From Dacryopinax spathularia (lineage: Eukaryota; Basidiomycota; Dacrymycetes; Dacrymycetales; Dacrymycetaceae): 64,000 bases of DNA. Shown piece after piece: positions 53,809 through 64,000 of this stretch. How positions within the stretch are numbered: the first letter of the stretch is position 1; every line of letters begins with the position of its first letter. The stretch covers positions 248,001 through 312,000 of the forward strand of contig JBBPFI010000004.1 of NCBI GenBank assembly GCA_037974965.1, in the 5' to 3' direction. The notes beneath the pieces are model-generated. The model searched no databases and was not told the DNA's origin. It saw only the letters and a program-made list of their open reading frames with translations. The position numbers and the translations under genes are program-made.

Positions 53809-54877
53809 TCAGGACGCCTCCGCCGCCTCAGCCGGCTTCACCCCCTTAGCAACAAACAGTACCAACCTCCTCCCCTCCACTTCCTTCGCCCAAGCCTCGC
53901 TCAGCTCAAACCCCTCCAGGCCCGCCTTCTCATAACATTCCCTCACCTGACTTTCCTCCAACCCGCCCTTATGCGCAACCGTATGCTTCACATGCTCCGG
54001 CGCGTCCTTCCTCGTGTGCATCCATACCGCCCCCTCAGACTTCAACATATCCACAACGATCAACCCGCCCCCAGGCTTCAAGTACCCCGCTAGGGCTTTA
54101 GTGGTGCCGACGATGTCGGCAATATGATGATACGCCTGAGAACAGACGATGACGTCGAACTGCATTCCTTCGAGGGCGGGGAGCTCGCCGGGAGGGGAGG
54201 AGAGGATGTCCGCTTGGAGGGCGCGCATCTCGTTGGGGGGGATGCCTTGGTCCGAGACGCGTTTGTTGTAGGTGTCTACCATGCCTTGGGAGATGTCGAT
54301 CCCGATGAGCGTTTTGCAATATGGGGCGAGTTGTTGGGATACCAGGCCTGGTGTACAGCATCAGTTTCAGTCCATATCTCCATGAGCCTTGATCGTAGAA
54401 GGAGGCAGGCTCCAGAAAGAGGAGCGCCGCGCAAGGAGCTGAGGAGGAGGAAGAGCGAGCGCACGCACCAGTCCCACAAGCATAATCCATAACCACACTC
54501 CTCCCCTCGTCAAATTCCCACACCCGTCGAATGGCCTCCGCGCTCCGCTTCGCCATCTGCTGCGCGAGCTCCATCTTGTCGTAGTTCGCCGCGTTGGCAT
54601 CGTAGTGCGCTTTGTTCGCGCTGGCGTGGTCTGGGGCGGTGAGGACGGAGGGGAGGAGGACCTCGTGTGGGTTGGAGAAGGGGTGGGTGGAGTGCGAGTG
54701 CGAGTCGGGGTGCGAGTCGGGGTGCGAGTGGGGGTGCGAGTGGGAGTGGGAATGGGACTGGGCGTCGGGGGGTGAGGAGTCAGAAGTGGTGGGCGCTAGT
54801 TCAGAGGTGGTAGGAGCGGGGTTGGACGAGCTGGTAGACAGGCCTGCGTGAGCACTACGGCCGTGGTAGTTCGACAT
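53809..54877 (-). CDS. SAM-dependent methyltransferase with His/Ser-rich N-terminus
   Basis: Two exons, 54877-54469 and 54347-53809 with donor GTGCGT; 948 nt, 315 residues. The first ~75 residues are low-complexity, with SHSHSHSHPHSHP repeats. The class I Rossmann methyltransferase follows: motif I VVMDYACGTG spans the intron, then LIGIDISQGMV (motif post-I with acidic ribose-binding residue), MQADIL-like LQADILSSPPGE, FDVIVCSQAYHHI and LKPGGGLIVVDML. It resembles the UbiE/Methyltransf_11-like group. Substrate unknown. Confidence 0.85.
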
Positions 54878-55964
54878 CCTGGCGTGATCTGGCGGGTAGT
54901 CCTTCTATACGCACGAGTTGCAGCTGATGAATAATCCAAAGGGGCGTACGTAACAGAGCGCCAATCCCTACGACTCTCAAGGGTATATATGCGTCTTCGA
55001 GTCCTTTTGAAGGTTAACTACAGTCGAACCCCTGACATGGAATGGGCTCCGTTCGGTCTGAAACCCATGCATATTGAGGGGTCATGCAGTATCAGAGAGG
55101 CACGGAAGTAAATATGGTCGGACATAGTGCTTAATTTTAACTCCGAACCAACTGCAAGGTGCTCATGCGTGCGGTTGACGGCAAAAATTATTATTTAAGG
55201 ACACAGCACATTCAGAAGACAAAAGATTGAGCTTCTATCACCACCATCGTATAGAATCAGGGGCGCTCTTGCCTCCAACTAACCCAAATCTCTGACCCCC
55301 GCACTTGCATAACTTAGGAAAATCATGATCAAAATGAATATGCAAATGCATATTCGGGAGTTTATGCATCTCATATAGATAGCCACTTATGAACGGCCTC
55401 CGTTCCAGATATTTGCATGCGAAATCTGGGGTTATGCATTGTTACCAGTATTCCAAAGCGCGGGTTCGACTGTAGAGCTGCGGTTGTCGGTGTCGTCCAT
55501 CCAGCTTGGCAAGGCCCGGAGGCCGAACGGCGACGACCCTCGCAGTCACGTAATATCGGCCCTACAACTCATTCCTTCCTCTCCGACTTCTCACCTTCCC
55601 CGGCTTCTCAGCTTCTCCGGGTGAGCGCTTTCCCGCCGCGCACGAGCGTCATCGGCTTCCAGCTTCTCCTGCGTAGGACTTCTACGCCTTGGAACTTCTG
55701 GGGCGACGTGCTCCTTTGCTTCTCGCGACGAGGGCTATATTTACACGCTGAGGACTCCTATCCTGGTTGGGCTGGTTATACGTGCTCTGGGCTGCTGTGA
55801 CACGCCCTTAATCTCTGTTGTGGAAGCTGGCTCTCCTTGGACGACGCTGTATCACCACCACCACCACTACCATCCGCTCCAACACCCTGCTCTTCAGACA
55901 CCTCCCTAGTCCTTGGGACCATCAGCATCACCACCGCCTAGGCGCACGACGGCGGATCTCCAAT
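54878..55964. other. Intergenic containing a MITE
   Basis: 1.1 kb between divergent methyltransferase and LACTB2-like genes; it holds the inverted-repeat element at 55021-55472. Nothing else recognised. Confidence 0.6.
55021..55472. mobile_element. Non-autonomous Tc1/mariner-type MITE
   Basis: 452 bp bounded by inverted CAGTCGAACCC (55021-55031) and GGGTTCGACTG (55462-55472). The inverted repeats extend imperfectly to ~23 bp (TGGAAT at the same offset on both sides). TA dinucleotides flank both ends (55019-55020, 55473-55474), the target duplication of Tc1/mariner/pogo elements, many of which start CAGTCGAACC. The interior is A/T-rich relative to surroundings, with repeated ATGCATAT-like words and no transposase frame. 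Confidence 0.75.
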
Positions 55965-57097
55965 ATGGAGTCCCTCGTCCCCCTTCCTCCCATCACAAAG
56001 GTCCGTCGCCCTCTCCCTCTCTCCCGCTCTCCCTCTCTCTCCCTCTCTCTCCTCTCTCCTCTCTCCCCGACCTCACCACTCCTCCCCTTCCCCCATGCTC
56101 CCAGAGAGAAATACCAGCTGACTAACCGCAGCTCTCCCCCCTAACGACCCGCATCCTCGGCCTCAACCCCGGCAAATTCACCCTCCAAGGCACCAACACC
56201 TATCTCCTCGGCTCCGCACCCCCCTATATCCTATTCGACACCGCCGAAGGCCAGCCCGGCTACCCCGACCTCCTCGAACAAGTTCTCCACAACGCTTCCC
56301 ACGCAGCAGCGAGGCCAAAGCCAAAGCAGCTCGTGAGCGATATTGTGCTCTCGCATAAACATAAAGACCACCATGCTGGCCTGCCATCTGTCCTCTCTCT
56401 GCTTGGGCGGTTGTCCCCCAGTGCTCCAGGGCCGAGGGTATGGAAGTTCCCCCTCCCGCCCACCGAACGGGACCCGACCGTCGAGCACACTCTCTCCCTC
56501 CTTCCTGCTTCCTTTCAGCTCCAGGACCTAGCGGACAACCAACTCCTCCGAGCGCCCGGTCTCACACTCCGGATCCTGCACACTCCCGGGCACACGAGCG
56601 ACTCCATCTCTGCGCATCTAGTGGAAGAAGACGCGCTCCTAACGGCCGACACTGTCCTTGGCCAGGGCACAGCAGTATTCGAAGATCTTGCAAGTTACTT
56701 GCAGAGCCTGGGGAGGTTGTTAGGGGAGGAGTGCGGGACGGCCGAGAAGGTCTATCCTGGGCACGGACCCGTGGTGGAGCGCGGGAGGGGTTTGATAGGG
56801 CAGTATATGGAGCATCGGCTTGAGCGGGAGAGGCAGATTCTAGGGGTGTTGGAGAGGAAGGCACGAGAGGATGGAGGTGGGGATTGTGTGAGGGGGGAAG
56901 GTGGGGGTGGGGGGGTGAGGGTGGGGGAGGTGGTGGAGGTGCTTTATGAGAGATATCCGAGGACGCTGTGGGCGGCGGCGGAGAGGGGGGTGGGGCTGCA
57001 TTTGAGGAAATTGGAAGGAGAGGGGAGGGTTAGGAGGCGGACGATCAGTACAGTAGCAGGGGAGGAGGAGGAGGTGTGGGAGGTTGTCAGGATATGA
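55965..57097 (+). CDS. LACTB2-like metallo-beta-lactamase-fold hydrolase
   Basis: Two exons, 55965-56000 (MESLVPLPPITK) and 56132-57097; 1002 nt, 333 residues. Metal-binding motif SHKHKDHHAG (HxHxDH) at ~residue 82, HTPGHTSDSI as the next metal histidine, LLTADTVLGQG (bridging Asp) and YPGHGPVV (final His). The order and the C-terminal winged-helix-like region (VLYERYPRTLWAAAERGVGLHL) match LACTB2/CPSF-type endoribonucleases acting on mitochondrial RNA in animals. No mitochondrial presequence is obvious here. The intron is CT-rich with a (CTCTCC)n run. A Gly-rich loop around 56875-56930 is unusual for the family. Confidence 0.88.
56005..56070. repeat. CT-rich microsatellite in intron
   Basis: Repeated CTCTCTCCC/CTCTCTCTC units in the intron of the LACTB2-like gene, forming a long pyrimidine tract before the acceptor. 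Confidence 0.75.
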
Positions 57098-58058
57098 TGA
57101 GCGCCCGCTTGTTTTGGTCGCATGGGCTGAGGGGACGCTGTTGCGTCGGTCGGGAAGTTTGGGCATTTCATTGTCAGTATCATGTTTTCTCTTTTCTCGG
57201 TGTTGAACACGGTTGAGAGGGCGCTGTCGTCTGCTAGCGATTGGACTACGGCTATACCAGCTGTCGCCGCATTTTGGACCATGTGCTTGCGCTGTTATCT
57301 TACTCACTAGCTTCGTTAGGCCTCGATAGCATGTATGTATCGATAGATAAGTTACATATCATTGATCAGATGAAACGAACCGACAACCATTTTTTTTTCT
57401 CCAGCACCCCTACAGTAACATCCCTACCGCCAAGCCCGATAAACCAAAGATAGCACATGCTCCCCTCCCTCCAAATTCCAGAGCAGCCCGATTCCCAAAC
57501 CCCTTCATCCTGTGGCGCCCTCTAACCATGTCCGGCCGGAGCAAAAAAAAGCGAGCGAACAAGATTGCCGGCTCTGCAGCACATGCGTCCCTTTCGAAGT
57601 GGCGCACTGCGTCACTCATGCATGCCTCATGCTTCGCGTGGCTCCCCTTTTTGCTTTCATCTCATGGCGCTCACCGACCTCTGACGGCTGGAACGGGTTG
57701 AAATTATGGACCATGTGCACCTCGCTGTTGGCGCATAGAGTCTGCCGTCTGACCTCGGATGGTCTATGGTGCGGGTGGTGCCTGAGGAGCAGGAGGTTAG
57801 GGCGGTCACACGATCCACTTCCCCCCGCTCCGATAGCGTCTCTCCGAACGAGAAGGCCGGAGAAGAAATTGAGCTGATGGCGATAAAGTATCACTTCCTA
57901 CCCCTGGCCTTACGGTAGGACAGCTGCTGTCCCCTGCCCTGCCCCGCATCGTCCCCTTCTCTCGACGACCACCTTCCCCAGGTCAACCGCGACCTCAACG
58001 TCGCCATAGTCGGCTACTCATCAACTGAGCACCGGCAACCTTCCCCCTCTGCCTCAAC
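57098..58058. other. Intergenic
   Basis: 961 bp, 3' of the LACTB2-like gene and upstream of the permease. A T run occurs at about 57390. No gene recognised. Confidence 0.5.
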
Positions 58059-60008
58059 ATGTCCGTCGCTCCCCTCCATGGCGAACCCGTGGGCGAGCCA
58101 GCCTACCTCGCCAACCCCTCCTCCTCCTCCGCCCTCCCCGAAAAGCCCGCTCAGCTCGATAAATCCCGCACGGCCCACTCCGCCTCCGCCTCCTCCTCCG
58201 CGTTCAACTCCCCCCTCGACCCCGAAAAAGCGCTCGCAGCGCCGCCCGAAGCGCTCATCGTGAACAAATTCGCATGGATCGAGCGGGTTCCCTTGCTGAA
58301 TCGGCTATTCATGCGCGGCGGGGTGGAGATTAGGGGGATTGAGCGGGTTCCGGAGGAGGAGAGGGAGCCGAGGCATGCTTGGAATAATTTGTTGATGTGG
58401 ATTAGTATTAATGCTGTGCGTGCTCTCTCCTGCCTTTGCTCTATTCATCATCTCTTCCCCTGCTTTCTCTCCCTTCCTACTCTCTCCCTGCTGGCCTGTG
58501 GGCTGCTGCCGTGGGCAGCTGTTGGAAAATGCGCCGCCATGACGGAAACAGGCTGACCGGTATGCCCAGGTCCTCACCACCGTCCCCATCGGCATGCTCG
58601 CCCAAGCATTCTTCACCCTCACCCTCCCGCACGCAATCGCCGTAATAATCGTCTTCTCCGCCATCGGCTCAGCGTGCGTAGCGTTCATAGCCACCTTGGG
58701 GCCTCAGACGGGGTTGCGGACGATGGTTATTACGCGGTATAGTGTGGGCTATGTTGGGGGGAGTATTTTTAGTATCTTTAATATCTTGACTCAACTTGGG
58801 TGCGTGTCTTTTCCCCTTGCTACTTGGCAAGGATCAAGGAAGGACAAGAACTGACGATGAATCGTGTCCATGTCCAGGTTCTCCGTTATTGCAGTTATAC
58901 TCGGCGGCCAAACGCTCTACAACATCTCCGAAAAGCTCCCCCTAGTAGTAGGCGTAATAATCGTCGCCCTCGTCACGCTCATCGTCTGTTTCATCGGGTA
59001 CGACGCCCTGCACCACTACGAGCGGTACGCATGGATCGTCCTCCTCATCATATTCTGCATGATGTACGGCCTGGGCGGGCGGGCGGGGTACGATCCGGGC
59101 GCGCAGGTGCCGCTCGAGGATAGGGGGGTGGACTTGGCCGGGGACGTGTTGAGCTTTGGGGGGATTATTTTCTCTTCTGCTAGTGGATGGGCGCCCGTGG
59201 CGGCGGACTTTAATTGTCGGTTGCCGGCGGATACGCCGGCTTATAGGGTGTTCTGTCTGACGTTTATCGGCTTGATGATCCCCGTACGTCCCCTCCCCTC
59301 TCCCCGTCTCACCTTACCCCTCAACTTGCTCATGCATACCCGCAGTTGATCTTCGTCGAAACACTCGGCGCAGCCCTAATGACAATAACGCTCGACACCT
59401 ACACCTCCGCCTACGCAACCGGAGACGCCGGTGGCCTAATCGCTCAAACCCTCTCGCCCTGGGGCGGGTTCGGCAAGTTCCTCCTCGTCCTGCTCGCATT
59501 CAGCGTTATCGCCAATAACATCCCGAACACCTATTCCGCCGCTCTCTCCATCCAGGCCTTGTGTCCGTGGTTCGAGCGGGTGCCACGGGCGATCTGGACC
59601 ATCGTGGTGTTCGTCATTTATACCGTTGCTGGCGTTGCTGGCCGCGAACATTTCTCCTCGATTTTGTCGAACTTTTTGGCGGTATTGGGGTACTGGACAG
59701 CATTCTTCATCGTCATCGTAGCCGAAGAACACTACATCTTCCGTCGCCCCTCCGGCCGCTTAGGTGGGTACGACTTCAGCGCATACGACACCCCCTCCCG
59801 CCTCCCCCCCGGCATAGCGGGCATCTTTGCGGGCTGCTGTGGAGTCGCCGGGGCCGTGGTGGGCATGGCGGAGACGTGGTATGTTGGTCCGATTGCGGGA
59901 CGGATTGGGCCGTTTGGAGGGGATTTGGGGTTTGAGCTGGCCGCGGTCTTTGCGGGGGTCGTTTATCCGGGGGCGAGATGGTTGGAGATTAGGTATTTTG
60001 GGAGGTAG
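58059..60008 (+). CDS. NCS1-family purine/cytosine permease (FCY2-like)
   Basis: Four exons: 58059-58415, 58570-58799, 58878-59283, 59346-60008; 1656 nt, 551 residues. The hydrophilic N-terminus has a Ser/Ala run and the typical RGVEIRGIERVPEEER-like segment (here GGVEIRGIERVPEEEREPRH). About 12 transmembrane helices follow, with GPQTGLRTMVITRYSVG, the signature of fungal purine-cytosine permeases, in helix 3. SSASGWAPVAADFNCRLP, NIPNTYSAALSIQAL and EEHYIFRR are also present. H+-coupled plasma-membrane uptake of cytosine and purines is the family role; vitamin B6 transport is known for some members. Complete and intact. Confidence 0.92.
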
Positions 60009-60799
60009 ACAAGGTAGACATGGGGGGGTATCAGGGTTGTATTCTGTCTGTCTATGCGGAGATCTGTCTATCTAAAATATAATCTGCTTGTCTCTTGGCT
60101 CTGTGGCAAGACACAGAGGAATGAAGGGAATGGAAGCGACACATATTGTTCGTCTTGGCCAATCGACCGGGGGGGGGGATGTCATCGACCCCTTTGGTTG
60201 TTGCGCAGTCGGATGCCGAGCGCGGGCCGGGAGGAAGATATGAGAAGAAGTTAGATGCTGCTCCTATCTGCACAAACGGTCGAGAGACTCTCGGAAGTGC
60301 CCGTTATTGGTTGTAGGTCACTGTTGTTGGAATGGATTAAAGGGAGTAGGACTCATAGGCCGGATAGGATAGCAGCCGATTAGAGCCACCTAACATCCCA
60401 TCAAACATACCAAACCCCCGGCTGGTCGGGCTTGGCGGTGCACCCTGAGCCGGAAGTGCCAAGGACGCCGGGAGTGCTTCAACATTGCCACAACCCCTCA
60501 TCATCGCCCTCACTCATTCCACACCTTTCCCCCCTCTTTCCGCAGCACATTCGTATATTGAAAGCGTGTCGCCTGGTGCGGCTGCCAAGCGAAGTGTTTG
60601 GAGAAAAAGGGCTGTGGGCTCCTAAGCTTGCTTGCTTGCTTGCTTGTTGCTCCTCTCTTGCTCGTGCTGTCTTCTTCAATTGCTGCACTCTTTGTCTACG
60701 CTCTACACTTGAACAGGTGCACGACACCCAGCAGCAGGACTGTCCCCCCTCCTCCTTCTCAACAACACCCACAACCCCAGCTACAGCATACGACGCACG
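60009..60799. other. Intergenic
   Basis: 791 bp between permease and M50B-like gene. Contains a G run near 60165 and a (GCTT)n tetranucleotide repeat at about 60627-60648 shortly before the next start. Confidence 0.55.
60627..60650. repeat. (GCTT)n tetranucleotide repeat
   Basis: About five perfect copies of GCTT, ~150 bp before the start of the M50B-like gene; length-variable repeats at such positions can alter promoter spacing. Confidence 0.8.
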
Positions 60800-61936
60800 A
60801 TGCCCGCCCTCCCCGTAGACGCCCCCACAGCCCTCACCCTCGCCGCACGCGACCTCCTCGCCCGCGAAACGGCAGCCCAATCCCCCTCCCAGATCAAAGC
60901 TCTGCTCACGCCGAACCATACGCAGGAAGTGACGCTCATCGTCGCTAGCGTTTATGTGGTCGTTATTGCTATTTTATGGTGCGCCCTCTCTTCGAACCTA
61001 TCCCTCGAGCGAGAACATGAGCTGAGCGTGAGGGGCAGGCATATCCCGATATTGAGCTGGATATTATATCCATTCAAGTGCGTGCTCTTCCCTTGCAGAC
61101 AGGAGAGGATGAGGCTGATGATCTGTTTTTGCTTGTGTGGATAGGTTGCTCACCGTAGGCTTCCACGAAATGTCCCACGCCTTCGCGGGCCTCCTCACCT
61201 GCGCCAAGATCTACAGCGTCGAGCTCGACCCGGACGAAGGCGGCGCGACCCAAATGTCCGGCGGGATCGCCTTCATAACCCTCCCCGCGGGCTACCTGGG
61301 GTCGTCCTTCATCGGCGGATGCCTCATCGCCTGCGGGTTCGACATCGTCGCTTCCAAGATCGCTTGCTTGGTCCTGGCGGGCTTCTTTGTGTTTACGCTT
61401 TGGTGGGCGAGGCGGAATTGGCTCAGTTGGGTGCTGATACTGGGCATGAGTGGGCTGATTATCTTGTTTTGGTTCGTGCATGGGAGCGTGGCGCTGAGGT
61501 TCTTTATTCTGTTTATTGGGGTGATGAGCTGTATGGTGCGTCCTCCGGTTCTTGTCTCCTCGGTCGGTTGTTCTAATGTCTGTGCGTGCAGTATGTCTTG
61601 TGGGACGTGATAGACGACACGATCGCGAGGAAAGTGAATACCTCAGACGCATCGCAGTTCGCACATGTCTGTGGTTGCTGTCCATCGCAGGGTGCGTCCT
61701 ATTTCCCGCAGCTTCCCCGCTCTTGCCCATGCCTCTTCCTGCTCCTCTCCCTTACCACCACCGTGTGCGATTAAAAAACGCTAACCCCGATACTAACAGT
61801 CTGGGGCGCCTTCTGGTTCCTCATCGCCCTCATGTTCTTCGCCGCGGCAATAATAGTCGGCATCGTCGCTTTTAAGCAAGACGACGCCGCCCAGGAAGCA
61901 GCGTCGAACGCGTTTTTGCCATCGCCTTTCCATTGA
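60800..61936 (+). CDS. M50B-like membrane peptidase
   Basis: Five exons: 60800-60978, 61039-61077 (39 nt), 61145-61535, 61592-61691, 61800-61936; 846 nt, 281 residues. A first transmembrane helix (VTLIVASVYVVVIAILW) is followed by the zinc-metalloprotease motif VGFHEMSHAFAGLLT (HExxH) at ~residue 83. Then comes DEGGATQMSGG, and several helices (SFIGGCLIACGFDIVASKIA, WVLILGMSGLIILFWFV, FWFLIALMFFAAAIIVGIVA). YVLWDVIDDTIARKVNTSDA is the conserved D-x-x-D segment of the peptidase M50B-like family of fungi and plants. Substrate unknown; site-2-protease-like intramembrane cleavage is inferred from the fold. Intron 4 shows a textbook branch site TACTAAC beside its acceptor. Confidence 0.9.
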
Positions 61937-62354
61937 TGCCTTCTTTAGCTGGACTGGACTGGACTGTTCTACTGTTGGTTTGCCCGGTGCCGTTGCTTAG
62001 TTGACCCTTCCGAAGAGGAAGGGATGATTCGTGTACATAGTCTTTTTATACCTTTTCAGGAACTTGTACCCTTAATGTAGGATAACCTCCTTGTAGCTAG
62101 ACAGGACGGACAATGGAATGGATACAATATACAGCACCCGCGAACCGCGAGAGGCCTAAAATGAACACCGTTCGGCCAGCGGCGTAGCATGCGTAATGAA
62201 GGATCAAGCGTCCATGATATAAACAACGCGGAGTTCTCGTAACATCATCCATAGAGAGAAAAACGTACATCACGACCTTCCATATACAGGACAACCTCCC
62301 CTCCCGAGAGAGAGAGAGTTCACAGAGAGAGAGAGAGAAGAGAGAGATCAAAGT
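61937..62354. other. Intergenic with GA microsatellite
   Basis: 418 bp between two convergent genes. A (GA)n tract lies at about 62308-62350, ending at the stop codon of the next gene. Confidence 0.7.
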
Positions 62355-63298
62355 TCAGAGGCTCTCCCGGAACCTCGTCCCTCCCGCAAACCTTCCCCCT
62401 GCGCTCTCCTGCGACCCCCTCCCCTCCCGCTCTCCCTCCCCTTCCTCCTGTCGGCGCTGTCCACCCTCAACCCTTTCGTACCCCCTCTCGCCCTCCTCTC
62501 CACTCGGGCTCACCTCCCCCACCGGGCTCACAAGTTCCTCCCTACTCGCTCCTGGCGAATACGGGTCTTTGTACCCTCCTCCAGGGATGGACAATTCAGG
62601 AGGGGCGAGCCTAATTGTGCTTGCGCTTGAGAACGCCCCACTAGGGTCGCTAGCCAAATACGGCCCCTGCCCTTTCCTCCCTCCCCTCAGCTCGATCCCT
62701 GCATCAGCATCATCCGGCCGATCCCTCCCTTCGCCAGCTTTGATCCACCCCCTTTTCCCGTTCCCGCCTCCTCCTCCCCCAAGGCTTAGGCCTCCGAAGA
62801 TCCCGCGCGAGGGCTTGGGGAAAGAGGTCTTGGTGTCGTATGGCGCTGTCCCGGGACCGGGCGCAAGGGCGTCGGTGCGCCGTTTTTCGCGCTGGAGGCG
62901 GCGACGACGGAGGATGTACCATGTTAGGAGGGAGGCGGTTATTAGGAGGATGCCGAGGCCTACTATGAGGCCTATGAAGCCTGCGCAGTCATGTATCAGC
63001 CATTTTATCAACTTCTTAGAGTGGAGGACGGCGGACCTCCTTCTGAGCCGGCTATTTTGGGCACGCCGTTTTGGTAGTTTGAGCTGGGTGGGGTTGTTGG
63101 GATCTACGCATGTCGCTGTCAGGTATGCAGTTGGCTGAAAAGGGTACAAAGGGGGCGTACGGTAGCGGGATCGTCTGTCACGGGGTTCGTGCCTCCTCCT
63201 CTGCGATTGACGGTCGGTGTTGCTCCTGCCACGAGGGGGAGAGCGAGTAGCTGTATGCACCGACCGATACTTCGAAGAGGTTGAGGTTGTCGTGCCAT
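62355..63298 (-). CDS. Single-pass membrane protein with signal peptide
   Basis: Start ATG 63298 (signal-like CIQLLALPLVAGATPT). A short extracellular part follows, then one transmembrane helix GLIVGLGILLITASLLTWYI near 62930, RRRRLQREKRR, and a ~190-residue Gly/Ser/Glu-rich cytoplasmic tail ending RFRESL at 62355. Splicing between about 63170 and 62960 is uncertain. A 45-bp intron from GTGACAG to TTTTCAG, or a 77-bp one from GTACGC to CACCCAG, both keep the frame, and another intron just before the helix is possible. The architecture is like fungal Mid2/WSC-type sensors but without a recognisable ectodomain. Function unknown. Confidence 0.6.
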
Positions 63299-64000
63299 GT
63301 TCACTTGCCCCGATCTATACCGTGCCCGAAGTGTATAAAGACAAGGTGGTCCTAAAGAGACAGATAGATGGGTCGCTGTCCGCCGCTTGCCTCCTTTCAC
63401 ACGCGACGTTGACGCAGCACCAGTGCCGAGTCTCCCGAATTAGAAACGGCAACCAGAACCCAGCGCGGCAGAAGACAGCAAATCTCCCAGTTCAGCTAGT
63501 CGTCGTCCGCAAAGTGCGCGAATGGCGGATCAAATCAGAGCTGCTCGTCGCTGTGTACCAAGCAGTCGTGTCGTGTCGTGTTGATGCGGTGTCCTGCCGT
63601 CACAGCACTGATGAGTGTGTGCCGACGTTCTCAATGGCCGCGATGCCGTTGGGTTCGGCGTGGTGCGGTGGTGAGGTCAGCGCGGGAGCTATTTACGGAG
63701 GAATGCGTTCACTTGATCTCTTTAAGGGATGGAGGTTATCTCCGAGAGCACGGAGTAGCACAAGCTGTTTGTGCCTACTACTTAGCTATGGGCCAGCCTA
63801 CTCTCACCGCACCCTGTTTAAGAGAACTTAGGTACCCACGGAAGGAAGGATAAAGACGTTCAACCCTTAACTTAATGGTTCGGTATAGACCCTTGATGAT
63901 GAGAAGCAGATCCTTGGGTATATCAACATTCGGGTATCTTCTAATCGTCCATCGATCAGAGCGCGTCAAAGTTAATATGATGCAGTGCCCTCCTTCTCTC
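63299..64000. other. Right-hand end, no gene recognised
   Basis: 702 bp upstream of the membrane protein gene. A frame on the plus strand (63217-63831) overlaps that gene's first exon and shows no domain. A short GTCGT repeat lies near 63566. Confidence 0.5.

Noticed and set aside
55441-55480. GGTTCGACT as a possible tRNA T-arm
   Set aside because: No A box or cloverleaf around it; the same bases form the terminal inverted repeat of the MITE.
54878-58058. Secondary-metabolite or catabolic cluster around the methyltransferase, hydrolase and permease
   Set aside because: No backbone enzyme or oxidase; neighbours are an RNA-processing-type hydrolase, a nucleobase permease and a membrane peptidase, with no shared pathway evident.

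Overview
The window is nuclear DNA of a filamentous basidiomycete fungus, probably Agaricomycotina. The evidence is GC-rich genes broken by 45-60 bp introns with GTGCGT, GTACGT or GTGAGT donors, a fungal chromovirus-type LTR retrotransposon, WSC, HVA1-TUDOR and GH26-like proteins, and histone H3 residues of the fungal type. Species cannot be named from sequence alone. Exon junctions were placed by hand from splice consensus, reading frame and family conservation.

Layout. 1-2872: 3' part of a cysteine-rich (EGF/furin-like) single-pass membrane protein. 3021-3948: Rab11/Ypt3 GTPase. 4197-4999: MCP1-like mitochondrial membrane protein. 5182-14605: a whole-looking Ty3/Gypsy chromovirus with 178-bp LTRs and a 5-bp target duplication, sitting 178 bp upstream of the MCP1 start codon. 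14734-16582: two tandem MIF-like tautomerase genes. 17072-17421: HVA1/TUDOR small protein. 17996-19214: WSC-domain secreted protein. 19746-21318: mitochondrial branched-chain aminotransferase. 21319-25458: 4.1 kb with no gene recognised.

25459-27492: Ser-rich nuclear-looking protein with a polyhistidine tract. 29022-30656: glutathione reductase. 30928-31853: second Rab11/Ypt3 paralogue. 32661-35642: large CAMK-like protein kinase. 37479-39141: two related Trp-rich orphan genes. 39460-40267: histone H3 with a 4-residue tail insertion. 41208-44216: splicing factor CWC22. 44503-48638: translesion polymerase REV1. 49796-53583: two GH26-like secreted glycosidases. 53809-54877: methyltransferase. 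55021-55472: a Tc1/mariner-type MITE. 55965-57097: LACTB2-like metallo-beta-lactamase. 58059-60008: NCS1 permease. 60800-61936: M50B-like membrane peptidase. 62355-63298: single-pass membrane protein.

Most genes are unrelated housekeeping or secreted functions; there is no biosynthetic cluster. Local duplication is the main theme: Rab11 x2, MIF x2, GH26 x2 and the Trp-rich orphans x2. The most unusual signals are: (1) an almost continuous chain of short perfect hairpins along the whole retrotransposon, LTRs and coding regions alike; (2) a 5-nt microexon in the P-loop region of both Rab11 genes; (3) the 4-residue insertion just after K27 of histone H3; (4) an 18-nt sequence shared by two neighbouring introns of the glutathione reductase gene.
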